Source: Marinibaculum sp040216765 (GTDB taxonomy: Bacteria; Pseudomonadota; Alphaproteobacteria; Ferrovibrionales; Ferrovibrionaceae). From it: DNA of 64,000 nucleotides. The stretch lies in assembly GCA_040216765.1 (NCBI GenBank), contig JAVJON010000026.1:1-64000 (forward strand). Direction: 5' to 3'. The position numbers were made by a program, and so were the translations under genes. Of the stretch, positions 49,121 through 56,962 are shown piece by piece. The notes beneath the pieces are model-generated. The model was given only the letters and a program-made list of their open reading frames with translations, was not told the origin of the DNA and did not search any database. Positions within the stretch are counted from its first letter, which is position 1. Every line of letters starts with the position of its first letter.

Positions 49121-50377
49121 ATGAAAAAGATAGGACAGTCGCTGTTGCTGCTCGGCACGGCCGCGGCACTCGCCTGGAGCGCGGGCACGGCCCTGGCTCA
49201 GGACAAGGGGCCGATCAAGGTCGGTGCCCTGGCGACCCTGGAAGGCGCCTTCACCGTGCTGGGCGAGGACGGCATGCGCGGCGTCAAGCTGGCAATGGAA
49301 GAGGCCGGCTACATGGCCGGCGGCCGGAAGATCGAGCTGATCACCGGCTCGTCCGACGCCTCGCCGGATTCCGCCGTCCGCGCCGCCCGCAAGCTGGTGG
49401 AGAATGACGGGGTGGAAATCCTGATCGGCCCGCTGTCCGGCTCCGAAGGGCTGGCGGTGAAGGACTATGCCAAGACCCAGCCGGGCGTGACCTTCGTCAA
49501 CGGCACCTCGGCGGCGCAGGACACCACCCTGCGCGACCCGGCGGACAACTTCTACCGGTTCTCCACCGACGGGGCGCAGTGGATGGCCGGCCTCGGCGAA
49601 TATGCCTTCAACGAGAAGGGCTACAAGCGGATCGTGGTGATCGCGGAGGATTATTCCTTCCCCTACACCCAGGTGCTGGGCTTCATGGTCCCGTTCTGCA
49701 ATGCCGGCGGCAAGGTGATCGACAAGTTCTGGGTGCCGATCGGCAACAAGGACTATTCCTCGATCATCGCCGCGATCCCGCCGGACATCGACGCGATCTA
49801 TGTCGCCCTGGGCGGCGCGGATGCGGTGAACTTCCTGTCGCAGTACGAGCAGGCCGGCGGCGAGGCGCCGCTGATCGGCGGCTCGATCACCGTCGACCAG
49901 TCGGTGCTGGGCGCCAAGGGCCGGCAGCGCAACTTCATCATCGGCACGCCGGCCGCCGGCCCGATCGCCGATACCTGGGACGACCCGCGCTGGGCCAAGT
50001 TCGTGGCCGCCTACAAGAAGCAGTACCCGGACGGCTTCCCCTCGCCCTCGCTGTTCGCGCATGGCTACTACGTCAACACGGTGGCCGTGCTGAAGGCCCT
50101 GGACGAAGTCAAAGGCGACCTGTCCGACGGCCAGAAGGCGTTCCGCGCGGCCCTGTCCAGCCTGGAGTTCGACACGCCGACCGGCATGGTCAAGCTCGAC
50201 CAGAACCGGCAGGCGGTGGCCGACATCTTCCTGACCGAGGTGGTCGAGGGACCGGAAGGCAACCTGGTCAACAAGGTCGTGAAGGTGATCCCGCAGGTCG
50301 ACCAGGCGATGAACATGGACCGGGAGAAGTTCCTGGCCCTGGGCCCGGTCGGTCGCGACAACCCGGATTGCAAGTGA
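49121..50377 (+). CDS. Branched-chain-type ABC transporter substrate-binding protein
   Basis: A 418-residue periplasmic binding protein. A signal peptide runs MKKIGQSLLLLGTAAALAW to about residue 26 (ALAQDKG). The mature part has the Leu/Ile/Val-type fold: VGALATLEGAFTVLGEDGM, IELITGSSDASPDSAVRAA, GPLSGSEGLAVKDYAK and VVIAEDYSFPYTQVLGF. It captures the substrate for LivHM. GGAGGAAAGGGTG at 49109-49121 is a strong ribosome site. Ligand identity is unknown; many such proteins bind aromatic acids or amides rather than amino acids. Confidence 0.92.
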   Translation: MKKIGQSLLLLGTAAALAWSAGTALAQDKGPIKVGALATLEGAFTVLGEDGMRGVKLAMEEAGYMAGGRKIELITGSSDASPDSAVRAARKLVENDGVEILIGPLSGSEGLAVKDYAKTQPGVTFVNGTSAAQDTTLRDPADNFYRFSTDGAQWMAGLGEYAFNEKGYKRIVVIAEDYSFPYTQVLGFMVPFCNAGGKVIDKFWVPIGNKDYSSIIAAIPPDIDAIYVALGGADAVNFLSQYEQAGGEAPLIGGSITVDQSVLGAKGRQRNFIIGTPAAGPIADTWDDPRWAKFVAAYKKQYPDGFPSPSLFAHGYYVNTVAVLKALDEVKGDLSDGQKAFRAALSSLEFDTPTGMVKLDQNRQAVADIFLTEVVEGPEGNLVNKVVKVIPQVDQAMNMDREKFLALGPVGRDNPDCK

Positions 50378-50434
50378 GGGCCGGACTGCAAGTGAGCGAC
50401 CTACCGACAGTCTGGCACGGGGAGGGCGCCGCCG

Positions 50435-51265
50435 ATGGCGGAAGCCATGCCCGCGCAGCCTGACCTTTCCGGAACCCCCGGCGGCAGTGCCGCCGGGGGC
50501 ACCCGGCGCCGGCAGGACGGTGCGCGCGCGCTGGAGGTCGCCGGCGTGACCCGCGCCTTCGGTGCGCTGGTCGCGCTGGACGCGGTCGACCTGGCGGTCG
50601 GGCCGGGGGAGCGGCATGCCGTGCTGGGCGCCAACGGTGCCGGAAAGACCACCCTGTTCAATGTCGTCACCGGCGATTTCCCGCCGACCCGGGGACGGAT
50701 CAGCTTCTTCGGCGAGGACATCACCGACCTGCCGCAGCATGACCGCATCCGCCGCGGCCTGCGGCGGACCTACCAGCATTCCCTGCTGTTCCGCGGCCTG
50801 ACGGTGCGGGACAACCTGTTCCTGGCGAGCCGCGGCGTGGCACGGCGGCGCTTCAGCCTGCTGCGGCCGGGCCGCGACGACAGCGCGATGGCACAGGCCG
50901 AGCGCCTGGCCGCGCAGGCCCATCTGGCCCCCCGGCTGGACAGCCTGGTCGCCGACCTGTCGTACGGCGAGCAGCGGCAGCTCGAGATCGGCATGGCCCT
51001 GGCCGGCGCGCCGCGGCTGATCCTGTTCGACGAGCCCGCCGCCGGCCTGTCGCCGGGCGAGCGCGGCAACCTGGTCGACCTGCTGCACGGCCTGCCGGAG
51101 CATCTGGGCTATGTCATCATCGAGCATGACCTGGACGTGGCGCTGAAGGTCGTGGAGCGGGTCACGGTCATGCATAACGGCCGCATCTTCAAGCATGGCA
51201 CGCCGGACGAGATCGAGGCGGATCCCGAGGTGCAGGCGATCTATCTGGGGGGGCAGCATGGCTGA
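50435..51265 (+). CDS. livG: ABC transporter ATP-binding protein, LivG-like
   Basis: A 276-residue ATPase with Walker A GANGAGKTT (65-73), signature LSYGEQ (175-180), Walker B LILFDEP (195-201) and switch H231. LivG traits include VTGDFPPTRGRISFFGEDIT and the C-terminal IEADPEVQAIYLG. It energises import with LivF. The first ~30 residues are Gly/Ala/Arg-rich and not conserved; a perfect GC hairpin (50475-50499) lies within this part. The gene ends 8 bases before the LivF fusion. Confidence 0.92.
   Translation: MAEAMPAQPDLSGTPGGSAAGGTRRRQDGARALEVAGVTRAFGALVALDAVDLAVGPGERHAVLGANGAGKTTLFNVVTGDFPPTRGRISFFGEDITDLPQHDRIRRGLRRTYQHSLLFRGLTVRDNLFLASRGVARRRFSLLRPGRDDSAMAQAERLAAQAHLAPRLDSLVADLSYGEQRQLEIGMALAGAPRLILFDEPAAGLSPGERGNLVDLLHGLPEHLGYVIIEHDLDVALKVVERVTVMHNGRIFKHGTPDEIEADPEVQAIYLGGQHG
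50475..50499. other. Perfect GC hairpin in the 5' end of livG
   Basis: CCCCCGGCGGC and GCCGCCGGGGG pair perfectly around AGT, just 40 bases after the livG start codon and ~100 bases after the binding-protein stop. Such a hairpin at this junction would lower ATPase expression relative to the binding protein, but it is within coding sequence and has no T-tract. Confidence 0.45.
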
Positions 51266-51273
51266 CCGCCGTC

Positions 51274-53601
51274 ATGGCTGAAGACCGGCAGCCGGCAGGC
51301 GGGCCGCGGCGCGGCGAGCCGCGCGCGCCGATGCTGCAGGTCGACGACCTGCATGTCTATTACGGCCACAGCCATGCGCTGCAGGGCGTCACCCTGACCC
51401 TGGAGCGCGGCGTGCTGGCCGTGGTCGGCCGCAACGGCATGGGCAAGACCACGCTGTGCAACGCGATCATGGGCCTGGTCCCCACCGCGCGCGGCAGCAT
51501 CCATGCCGGCGGCGTGCGGATCCACGGGCTGGAGCCGAACCGGGTGGTGGCCCATGGCCTGGCCTATGTGCCGCAGGGGCGGCGGGTCTGGGCCTCGCTC
51601 AGCGTGGACGAGCATCTGCGCCTGGCGGCCCGCATGCGCAAAGCCGGCAGTGGGGAGGCGCGCGGGGGCGAGGCCGCCTGGGATGTCGAGCGGATCTACG
51701 ACACCTTTCCCCGTCTGAAGGAGCGGCGGCGCAATGGCGGCGCGCAGCTGTCCGGCGGCGAGCAGCAGATGCTGGCGATCGGCCGGGCGCTGCTGTCGAA
51801 CCCCAGGCTGCTGATCATGGACGAGCCCACCGAGGGGCTGGCGCCGGTGATCGTCGACCAGGTCGCGGCGATGCTGCATGCCCTGAGCGTCGACGGCACG
51901 ATCAGCGTGCTGCTGGTGGAACAGAACCTGGGTGTCGCCACCGACGTGTCCGACCGGGTCGCGGTGATGGTGAACGGCCGTGTCGCGCGCACCATGTCGG
52001 CCGCCGAACTCGCCGCCGACACGGCCCTGCAGCAGCGCCTGCTGGGGGTCGCTTCCGGCGGCGCGGCGGAGGCCGATGCGCCCGCCGGCCTGCCCGCGGC
52101 GCCCCAGGTGCTGGGCAGCCGGCCGGAGGAGGAGGCTGTCGTCTACACCGTCCGCCGCAGCCATGCGGCCGGCGAGGGGCCGGCCGCGCCGGGGCCGGCG
52201 GACCGGGTCGAGAGCGCCGGCGGCCGCACCCGCTGGGGCACCGACGCGCCCGCACCGGCGCAGCGGCCGCCACCGGCCGCGCCGCCGCAGGGCGGCGAGG
52301 GGGAGGCGGCCGCCGAGGAGCGGCCGCAGGTCCATGTGCCGGCGGCGGCCCGCAGCGGCCATGCCGCCTTCATCGCCGGCACCTTCGACACCAAGGGGCG
52401 GGAACTCGGCTTCCTGCGCACCTGCCTGGACCGCCAGGGGCTGCGCACCGTGACGGTCGACCTCTCCACCTCCGGCCGTCCGTCTTCCGCCCAGGTCACC
52501 CCACGGGAGGTGGCGCGCCATCATCCGGACGGCGCCGCGGCGGTGTTCACCGGCGATCGCGGGACCGCGGTGGCGGCCATGGCGCAGGCCTTCGCCGCCT
52601 TCGTGGCGACCCGGGCGGACCTGGGCGGCCTGATCGCCGCCGGCGGCTCCGGCGCCACGGCGCTTGCCACGCCGGCCATGCGGGCGCTGCCGGTCGGCGT
52701 GCCGAAGGTGATGGTCTCCACCGTCGCCAGCGGCGATGTCGGGGCCTATGTCGGCCCGTCGGACATCTGCATGATGTATTCGGTGACCGATGTGCAGGGG
52801 ATCAACCGGATTTCCGAGCGGGTGCTGTCCAACGCCGCCCATGCGCTGGCCGGGATGATCGCCTGGCGCCGCCCGGACAGCGCGACGGCGAAGCCGGCCC
52901 TGGGCCTGACCATGTTCGGCCTGACCACACCCTGCGTGCAGGCGGTGCAGCGGGCGCTGGAGCCCGACTATGACTGCCTCGTCTTCCATGCCACGGGCAC
53001 CGGCGGCCAGTCGATGGAGAAGCTGGCGGATAGCGGGCTGCTCGCCGGCATGCTGGACCTGACCACCACGGAAGTCGCCGACATGCTGCTGGGCGGCGTC
53101 TTCGCGGCGACCGGCGACCGTTTCGGCGCGGCGATCCGCTCCGGCCTGCCCTATCTGGGCTCCTGCGGGGCGCTGGACATGGTGAACTTCCATGCCCGCG
53201 CCACGGTGCCGGAGCGCTACCGCGCCCGTCGCCTGCACCAGCACAACCCGCAGGTCACCCTGATGCGCACCACGGCGGAGGAGAACACAGCCATCGGGCG
53301 CTGGATCGCGGAGCGGCTGAACCGGATGCAGGGGCCGGTGCGCTTCCTGCTGCCGGAAGGCGGCCTGTCGGGCCTGGACCGCGAGGGCCAGCCGTTCTGG
53401 GACCCCGATGCGGATCGCGCCCTGTTCGCGGCCCTGCGCGACCATGTCGAGACCAACGAGCGGCGGCGCCTTGTGGCGGTGCCGCACCATATCAACGACC
53501 CGGCCTTCGCGGAGGCCGCGGTCAGCCAGTTCCGGGAACTCATGACCATGTCCAATACGGGAGGAAGCGATGACCGGCTTCTCGCGCGCCGCGCTTCTTG
53601 A
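51274..53601 (+). CDS. Fusion of LivF ABC ATPase and UPF0261 (Tm-1-like ATP-binding) domain
   Basis: A 775-residue protein. Residues 20-258 are a complete LivF ATPase: Walker A GRNGMGKTT (52-60), YVPQGRR, signature LSGGEQQ (159-165), Walker B LLIMDEP (179-185) and VEQNLG. A ~100-residue Pro/Ala/Gly-rich linker follows. From about 362 a UPF0261 domain begins with FIAGTFDTKGRELGF, then GSGATALATPAMRALPVGVPK and DYDCLVFHATGTGGQSMEKL. UPF0261 is the N-terminal half of plant Tm-1 and binds ATP there. The downstream TIM-barrel gene overlaps by 32 bases. Domain fusion to a transporter ATPase is unusual; the role is unknown. Confidence 0.9.
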   Translation: MAEDRQPAGGPRRGEPRAPMLQVDDLHVYYGHSHALQGVTLTLERGVLAVVGRNGMGKTTLCNAIMGLVPTARGSIHAGGVRIHGLEPNRVVAHGLAYVPQGRRVWASLSVDEHLRLAARMRKAGSGEARGGEAAWDVERIYDTFPRLKERRRNGGAQLSGGEQQMLAIGRALLSNPRLLIMDEPTEGLAPVIVDQVAAMLHALSVDGTISVLLVEQNLGVATDVSDRVAVMVNGRVARTMSAAELAADTALQQRLLGVASGGAAEADAPAGLPAAPQVLGSRPEEEAVVYTVRRSHAAGEGPAAPGPADRVESAGGRTRWGTDAPAPAQRPPPAAPPQGGEGEAAAEERPQVHVPAAARSGHAAFIAGTFDTKGRELGFLRTCLDRQGLRTVTVDLSTSGRPSSAQVTPREVARHHPDGAAAVFTGDRGTAVAAMAQAFAAFVATRADLGGLIAAGGSGATALATPAMRALPVGVPKVMVSTVASGDVGAYVGPSDICMMYSVTDVQGINRISERVLSNAAHALAGMIAWRRPDSATAKPALGLTMFGLTTPCVQAVQRALEPDYDCLVFHATGTGGQSMEKLADSGLLAGMLDLTTTEVADMLLGGVFAATGDRFGAAIRSGLPYLGSCGALDMVNFHARATVPERYRARRLHQHNPQVTLMRTTAEENTAIGRWIAERLNRMQGPVRFLLPEGGLSGLDREGQPFWDPDADRALFAALRDHVETNERRRLVAVPHHINDPAFAEAAVSQFRELMTMSNTGGSDDRLLARRAS

Positions 53602-54409
53602 CCGCTTCCGCGCCCAGGTGGCGCGGGGCGAACCGATCGTCGGCGGCGGCGCCGGCACCGGCCTGTCCGCCAAGTGCGAGGAGGAAGGCGGCATCGACCT
53701 GATCGTGATCTACAGTTCCGGTCGCTACCGCATGGCGGGCCGCGGCTCGCTGGCCGGCCTGCTGGCCTATGGCAATGCCAACGAGATCGTCGTGGAGATG
53801 GCGCGGGAGGTGCTGCCGGTGGTGCGGCAGACGCCGGTCCTGGCCGGGGTGAACGGCACCGACCCGTTCTGCCTGTTCGACAGCTTCCTGGACAACCTGA
53901 AGGCGATGGGCTTCGCCGGCGTGCAGAACTTCCCCACCGTGGGACTGATCGACGGCACCTTCCGCGCCAACCTGGAAGAGACCGGCATGGGCTATGGCCT
54001 GGAGGTCGACATGATCCGCATGGCGGCATCGAAGGACATGCTGACCACGCCCTATGTGTTCTGCGCGGCGGAGGCGAAGGCGATGGCGGAGGCCGGCGCC
54101 GATATCATCGTCTGCCATATGGGCCTGACCACCGGCGGCTCGATCGGCGCGGACACGGCGCTGAAGCTGACCGACTGCCCGGGGCTGGTGGATGAATGGG
54201 CGGCAGCCGCACTGGCGGTGAACCCGGAGATCCTGGTGCTGGTGCATGGCGGGCCGGTGGCCCAGCCGGAGGATGCCGAATATGTCCTCAGCCATACCCG
54301 GATCTGCCACGGCTTCTATGGCGCCTCCTCGATGGAGCGCCTGCCGACGGAAATCGCGCTGACCGAGCAGACCCGCCGGTTCAAGTCGATCAAGGGACAG
54401 AAAGCATGA
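53570..54409 (+). CDS. Phosphoenolpyruvate hydrolase family TIM-barrel protein (PF09370 type)
   Basis: A 279-residue TIM-barrel protein. PIVGGGAGTGLSAKCEEEGG near residue 22, DLIVIYSSGRYRMAGRGS, GVQNFPTVGLIDGTFRANLE, and HGGPVAQPEDAEYVL mark the family. This domain is fused C-terminally to UPF0261 in plant Tm-1; here it is a separate gene overlapping the UPF0261 fusion by 32 bases, with GGGAGGAAG just before its ATG. The family name implies PEP hydrolysis, but the physiological reaction is not well established. It probably works as a complex with the upstream domain. Confidence 0.88.
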   Translation: MTGFSRAALLDRFRAQVARGEPIVGGGAGTGLSAKCEEEGGIDLIVIYSSGRYRMAGRGSLAGLLAYGNANEIVVEMAREVLPVVRQTPVLAGVNGTDPFCLFDSFLDNLKAMGFAGVQNFPTVGLIDGTFRANLEETGMGYGLEVDMIRMAASKDMLTTPYVFCAAEAKAMAEAGADIIVCHMGLTTGGSIGADTALKLTDCPGLVDEWAAAALAVNPEILVLVHGGPVAQPEDAEYVLSHTRICHGFYGASSMERLPTEIALTEQTRRFKSIKGQKA

Positions 54410-54454
54410 CGGCCGGGCAGCGGTGCCGGGCAACGGCCATGCGGGAGGGACACC

Positions 54455-56200
54455 ATGTCGGGTGACAGCTGGGGCACCATCATCGCCATCATCGTCATTG
54501 TCGTCGTCGTCGGGGTGATCCTCGGCTACCTGCTCTACTGGTTCTACCGGCGGGCCTCGCAGGACATCGCCTTCGTGCGCACCGGCCTGGGCGGCACCAG
54601 GGTGGTGGCCGATGGCGGGGCGGTGGTGATCCCGCTGGTCCATGCCATGACGCCGGTCAACATGAACGCCCTGCGGCTGGCCGTGACCCGGGAGCATGAG
54701 CGGGCGCTGATCACCCGCAACCGCATGCGGGTCGACGTGGCGGCGGAGTTCTACGTCCGGGTCGCCGCCAGCACCGACGCCATCGCCGCCGCGGCGCGGA
54801 CCCTGGGGTCGCGGACCCTCGACCCGCCGAGCCTGACGGAGCTGCTGGAAGGCAAGTTCGTCGACGCGCTGCGCCGGGTCGCCGCCGAGATGAGCATGGA
54901 CGAGCTGCACGAGCAGCGCGGCAGCTATGCCGCGCGGGTGCGCGAGGCGGTGGCGGCCGACCTGACCCAGAACGGGCTGGAGCTGGAGGCCGTTTCGCTG
55001 ACCCAGCTGGACCAGACGCCGATCGAGTATTTCAACCCCTCCAACGCCTTCGACGCGGAGGGCCTGACCCGGCTGACCGAGCAGATCGAGCAGCGCCGCA
55101 AGGCCCGCAACGATATCGAGCAGGACACCCTGATCGAGATCCGCAACAAGAACCTGGCGACCGACCGGGCCAGCCTGCAGATCGACCGCGATGCCGAATA
55201 TGCCCGGCTGGAGCAGCAGCGCGACCTGGAGGTCGGCCGCGCCAGCCAGCGCGCGGAGATCGCCCGCGAGCAGGCCCGCCGCACGGTGGAGACCGAGGAG
55301 GCGGCGATCCAGGCCCGGCAGGAGGTGGAGCAGCGGCAGATCGCGTCGGACCGGGCGCTGCAGGCGGCCCGCATCGAGCGCGAGCGCGATATCGAGCGGC
55401 TGGAGATCGAGCGCCGCCGCGACCTGGAGGTTGCCGAGCATGACCGCGCGATCATGCTGGCCGCCAAGCAGGTCGAGGAGGCCGAGGCGCAGGCCGAGGC
55501 CAGCGCCGCCCGCGCCCGCGCCATCGCCGCGCAGGAGCGGATCGAGAGCGCGCGCGACTACGAGGTGGCGGAGCGCCGCAAGGCGATCGCGCTGCTGGCC
55601 GCGGAGGAGGATGCCCGCCGCGACGGCATCCGCCTGACCCTCAGCGCCCAGGCGGAGAAGCAGGCCGCCGAGGACCGGGCCGATGCGGAGCGCATCCAGG
55701 CGCAGGGCGAGGCCGATGGCGAGCGGATCCGGCTGGCGGCCCGCAAGATCCGCCACGAGCTGGAGGCCGAGGCCGAGCGCCTGATGAACGAATCGCACAA
55801 CATGCTGTCCGGCGAAGCCCGCCGCGGCGCCCTGCGGCGCCACCTGATCGACCGGATGGACGGCATCATCCGCGAGAGCGTGAAGCCGCTGGAGAATATC
55901 GAGGGGATCCGCATCCTGCAGGTCGACGGGCTGGGCCTGGGCGGCGGCGGCGAGGGCGGCGGCCGGTCGAACGGCGGCGCCTCGCCCACCGACGAGGTGA
56001 TCAACTCCGCGCTGCGCTATCGCGCGCAGGCGCCGATGGTCGACTACCTGCTGCGGCAGATCGGCATCGAGGAGGGCGACGATGTCAGCCGCTTCGCCGA
56101 CAGCCTGATCCAGCCGCGCCGGTCGGAGCTCAGCAAGCTGGCCGAGCAGGGGCGCCGCGACAAGGCGGCAGGGGAAGGCGGCGAAGGCGAGGAGAGCTGA
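54455..56200 (+). CDS. Flotillin/SPFH-domain protein
   Basis: A 581-residue membrane-associated protein. One N-terminal transmembrane helix (residues about 8-30, TIIAIIVIVVVVGVILGYLL) is followed by the SPFH domain (FVRTGLGGTRVVADGGAVVI, RNRMRVDVAAEFYVRV) and a long Glu/Arg/Ala coiled coil (about 200-430, e.g. RERDIERLEIERRRDLEVAE). Flotillins organise membrane microdomains and scaffold membrane complexes. GGGAGGGACACC at 54442-54453 precedes the ATG. Its stop overlaps the next start (TGATG). It may assemble the transporter or the Tm-1-like proteins at the membrane, which is inference. Confidence 0.9.
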   Translation: MSGDSWGTIIAIIVIVVVVGVILGYLLYWFYRRASQDIAFVRTGLGGTRVVADGGAVVIPLVHAMTPVNMNALRLAVTREHERALITRNRMRVDVAAEFYVRVAASTDAIAAAARTLGSRTLDPPSLTELLEGKFVDALRRVAAEMSMDELHEQRGSYAARVREAVAADLTQNGLELEAVSLTQLDQTPIEYFNPSNAFDAEGLTRLTEQIEQRRKARNDIEQDTLIEIRNKNLATDRASLQIDRDAEYARLEQQRDLEVGRASQRAEIAREQARRTVETEEAAIQARQEVEQRQIASDRALQAARIERERDIERLEIERRRDLEVAEHDRAIMLAAKQVEEAEAQAEASAARARAIAAQERIESARDYEVAERRKAIALLAAEEDARRDGIRLTLSAQAEKQAAEDRADAERIQAQGEADGERIRLAARKIRHELEAEAERLMNESHNMLSGEARRGALRRHLIDRMDGIIRESVKPLENIEGIRILQVDGLGLGGGGEGGGRSNGGASPTDEVINSALRYRAQAPMVDYLLRQIGIEEGDDVSRFADSLIQPRRSELSKLAEQGRRDKAAGEGGEGEES

Positions 56201-56637
56201 TGGTCAACGTCTTCGTTTCCGCGGTGATCGACGCCGCGCCGGAGCGGGTCTGGGCGGTGATCCGCGACTTCAACGGCCTGCCCGGCTGGCTGCCGGTCGT
56301 CGCCTCCAGCCGCATCGAGAACGACGAGCCGGCGGACCGCATCGGCTGCATCCGCAACTTCGTGCTGGAGGATGGCGGGCAGATCCGGGAGCGCTTGCTG
56401 TCCCTGTCGGACTACGACTATGCCTGCTCCTACGCGATCCTCTCCTCGCCGATGGGCGTGCGGGACTACGTCGCCAGCATGCGCCTGATCCCGGTGACCG
56501 ACACCGGCCGCACCTTCATGGAATGGTCCGCCCGCTTCGACTGCGAGCCGGGCCGCGAGCGCGAGCTGCAGGAGCAGATCGGCAACGGCGTCTTCCTCAC
56601 CGGCATCAACGCCCTGAAGGCCCGGCTGGGCGGGTGA
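56200..56637 (+). CDS. SRPBCC (polyketide cyclase/START-like) protein
   Basis: A 145-residue single-domain SRPBCC protein. AVIDAAPERVWAVIRDFNGL at residues 8-27 and GWLPVVASSRIENDEPADR are the typical opening, followed by the beta sheet (YAILSSPMGVRDYVASMRL) and the long C-terminal helix. These proteins bind hydrophobic ligands in a deep cavity. Coupled to the flotillin gene by TGATG, and paralogous to the N-terminal domain of the next gene. Ligand unknown; MxaD and plant hormone-binding relatives exist. Confidence 0.85.
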   Translation: MVNVFVSAVIDAAPERVWAVIRDFNGLPGWLPVVASSRIENDEPADRIGCIRNFVLEDGGQIRERLLSLSDYDYACSYAILSSPMGVRDYVASMRLIPVTDTGRTFMEWSARFDCEPGRERELQEQIGNGVFLTGINALKARLGG

Positions 56638-56669
56638 GGATGCCCGGTTCCGCTCCCTCTCCCGTTTCC

Positions 56670-56764
56670 GTCATCCCGGCCCCCGAGCCGGGATCGGGGC
56701 TGAGAGCCGACATTGCGCAGCGCCGTCGTCCACGCCATGGATCCCGGGTCGAGGCCGGGATGAC
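56670..56764. repeat. Palindromic intergenic repeat, GTCAT...ATGAC type
   Basis: Starts GTCATCCCGGCCCCCGAG and ends GGCCGGGATGAC, with stems CCCGGC/GCCGGG in each half. Same family as at 12800. It lies in the 325-base gap between the two SRPBCC genes and is transcribed within the operon. Confidence 0.8.
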
Positions 56765-56910
56765 GGGGAGGCGGGAGCGCGAGGCGGAATGCGGCCAGGG
56801 CGGCATTGCCGCTCCCCCGTCACCGCCGGGCGTGATGTTCGACCCGGGGGGAGGGCGGAGGAGTGAAACGATCGGCCGTGCCATGGCACCGCGCCCGCTC
56901 ACCCGCTGGC

Positions 56911-56939
56911 GTCATCCTCGGGTCAAGCCCGAGGATGAC
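56911..56939. repeat. Half-unit of the palindromic repeat
   Basis: GTCATCCTCGGG and CCCGAGGATGAC form a perfect 12-bp stem around TCAAG, identical in core to the right half of the 47-kb array units. It lies 24 bases before the ATG of the SRPBCC-oxidoreductase gene. The remaining sequence 56765-56910 shows nothing recognisable. Confidence 0.8.
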
Positions 56940-56962
56940 GGATCTGGGTTGTGGCCCGGCCG

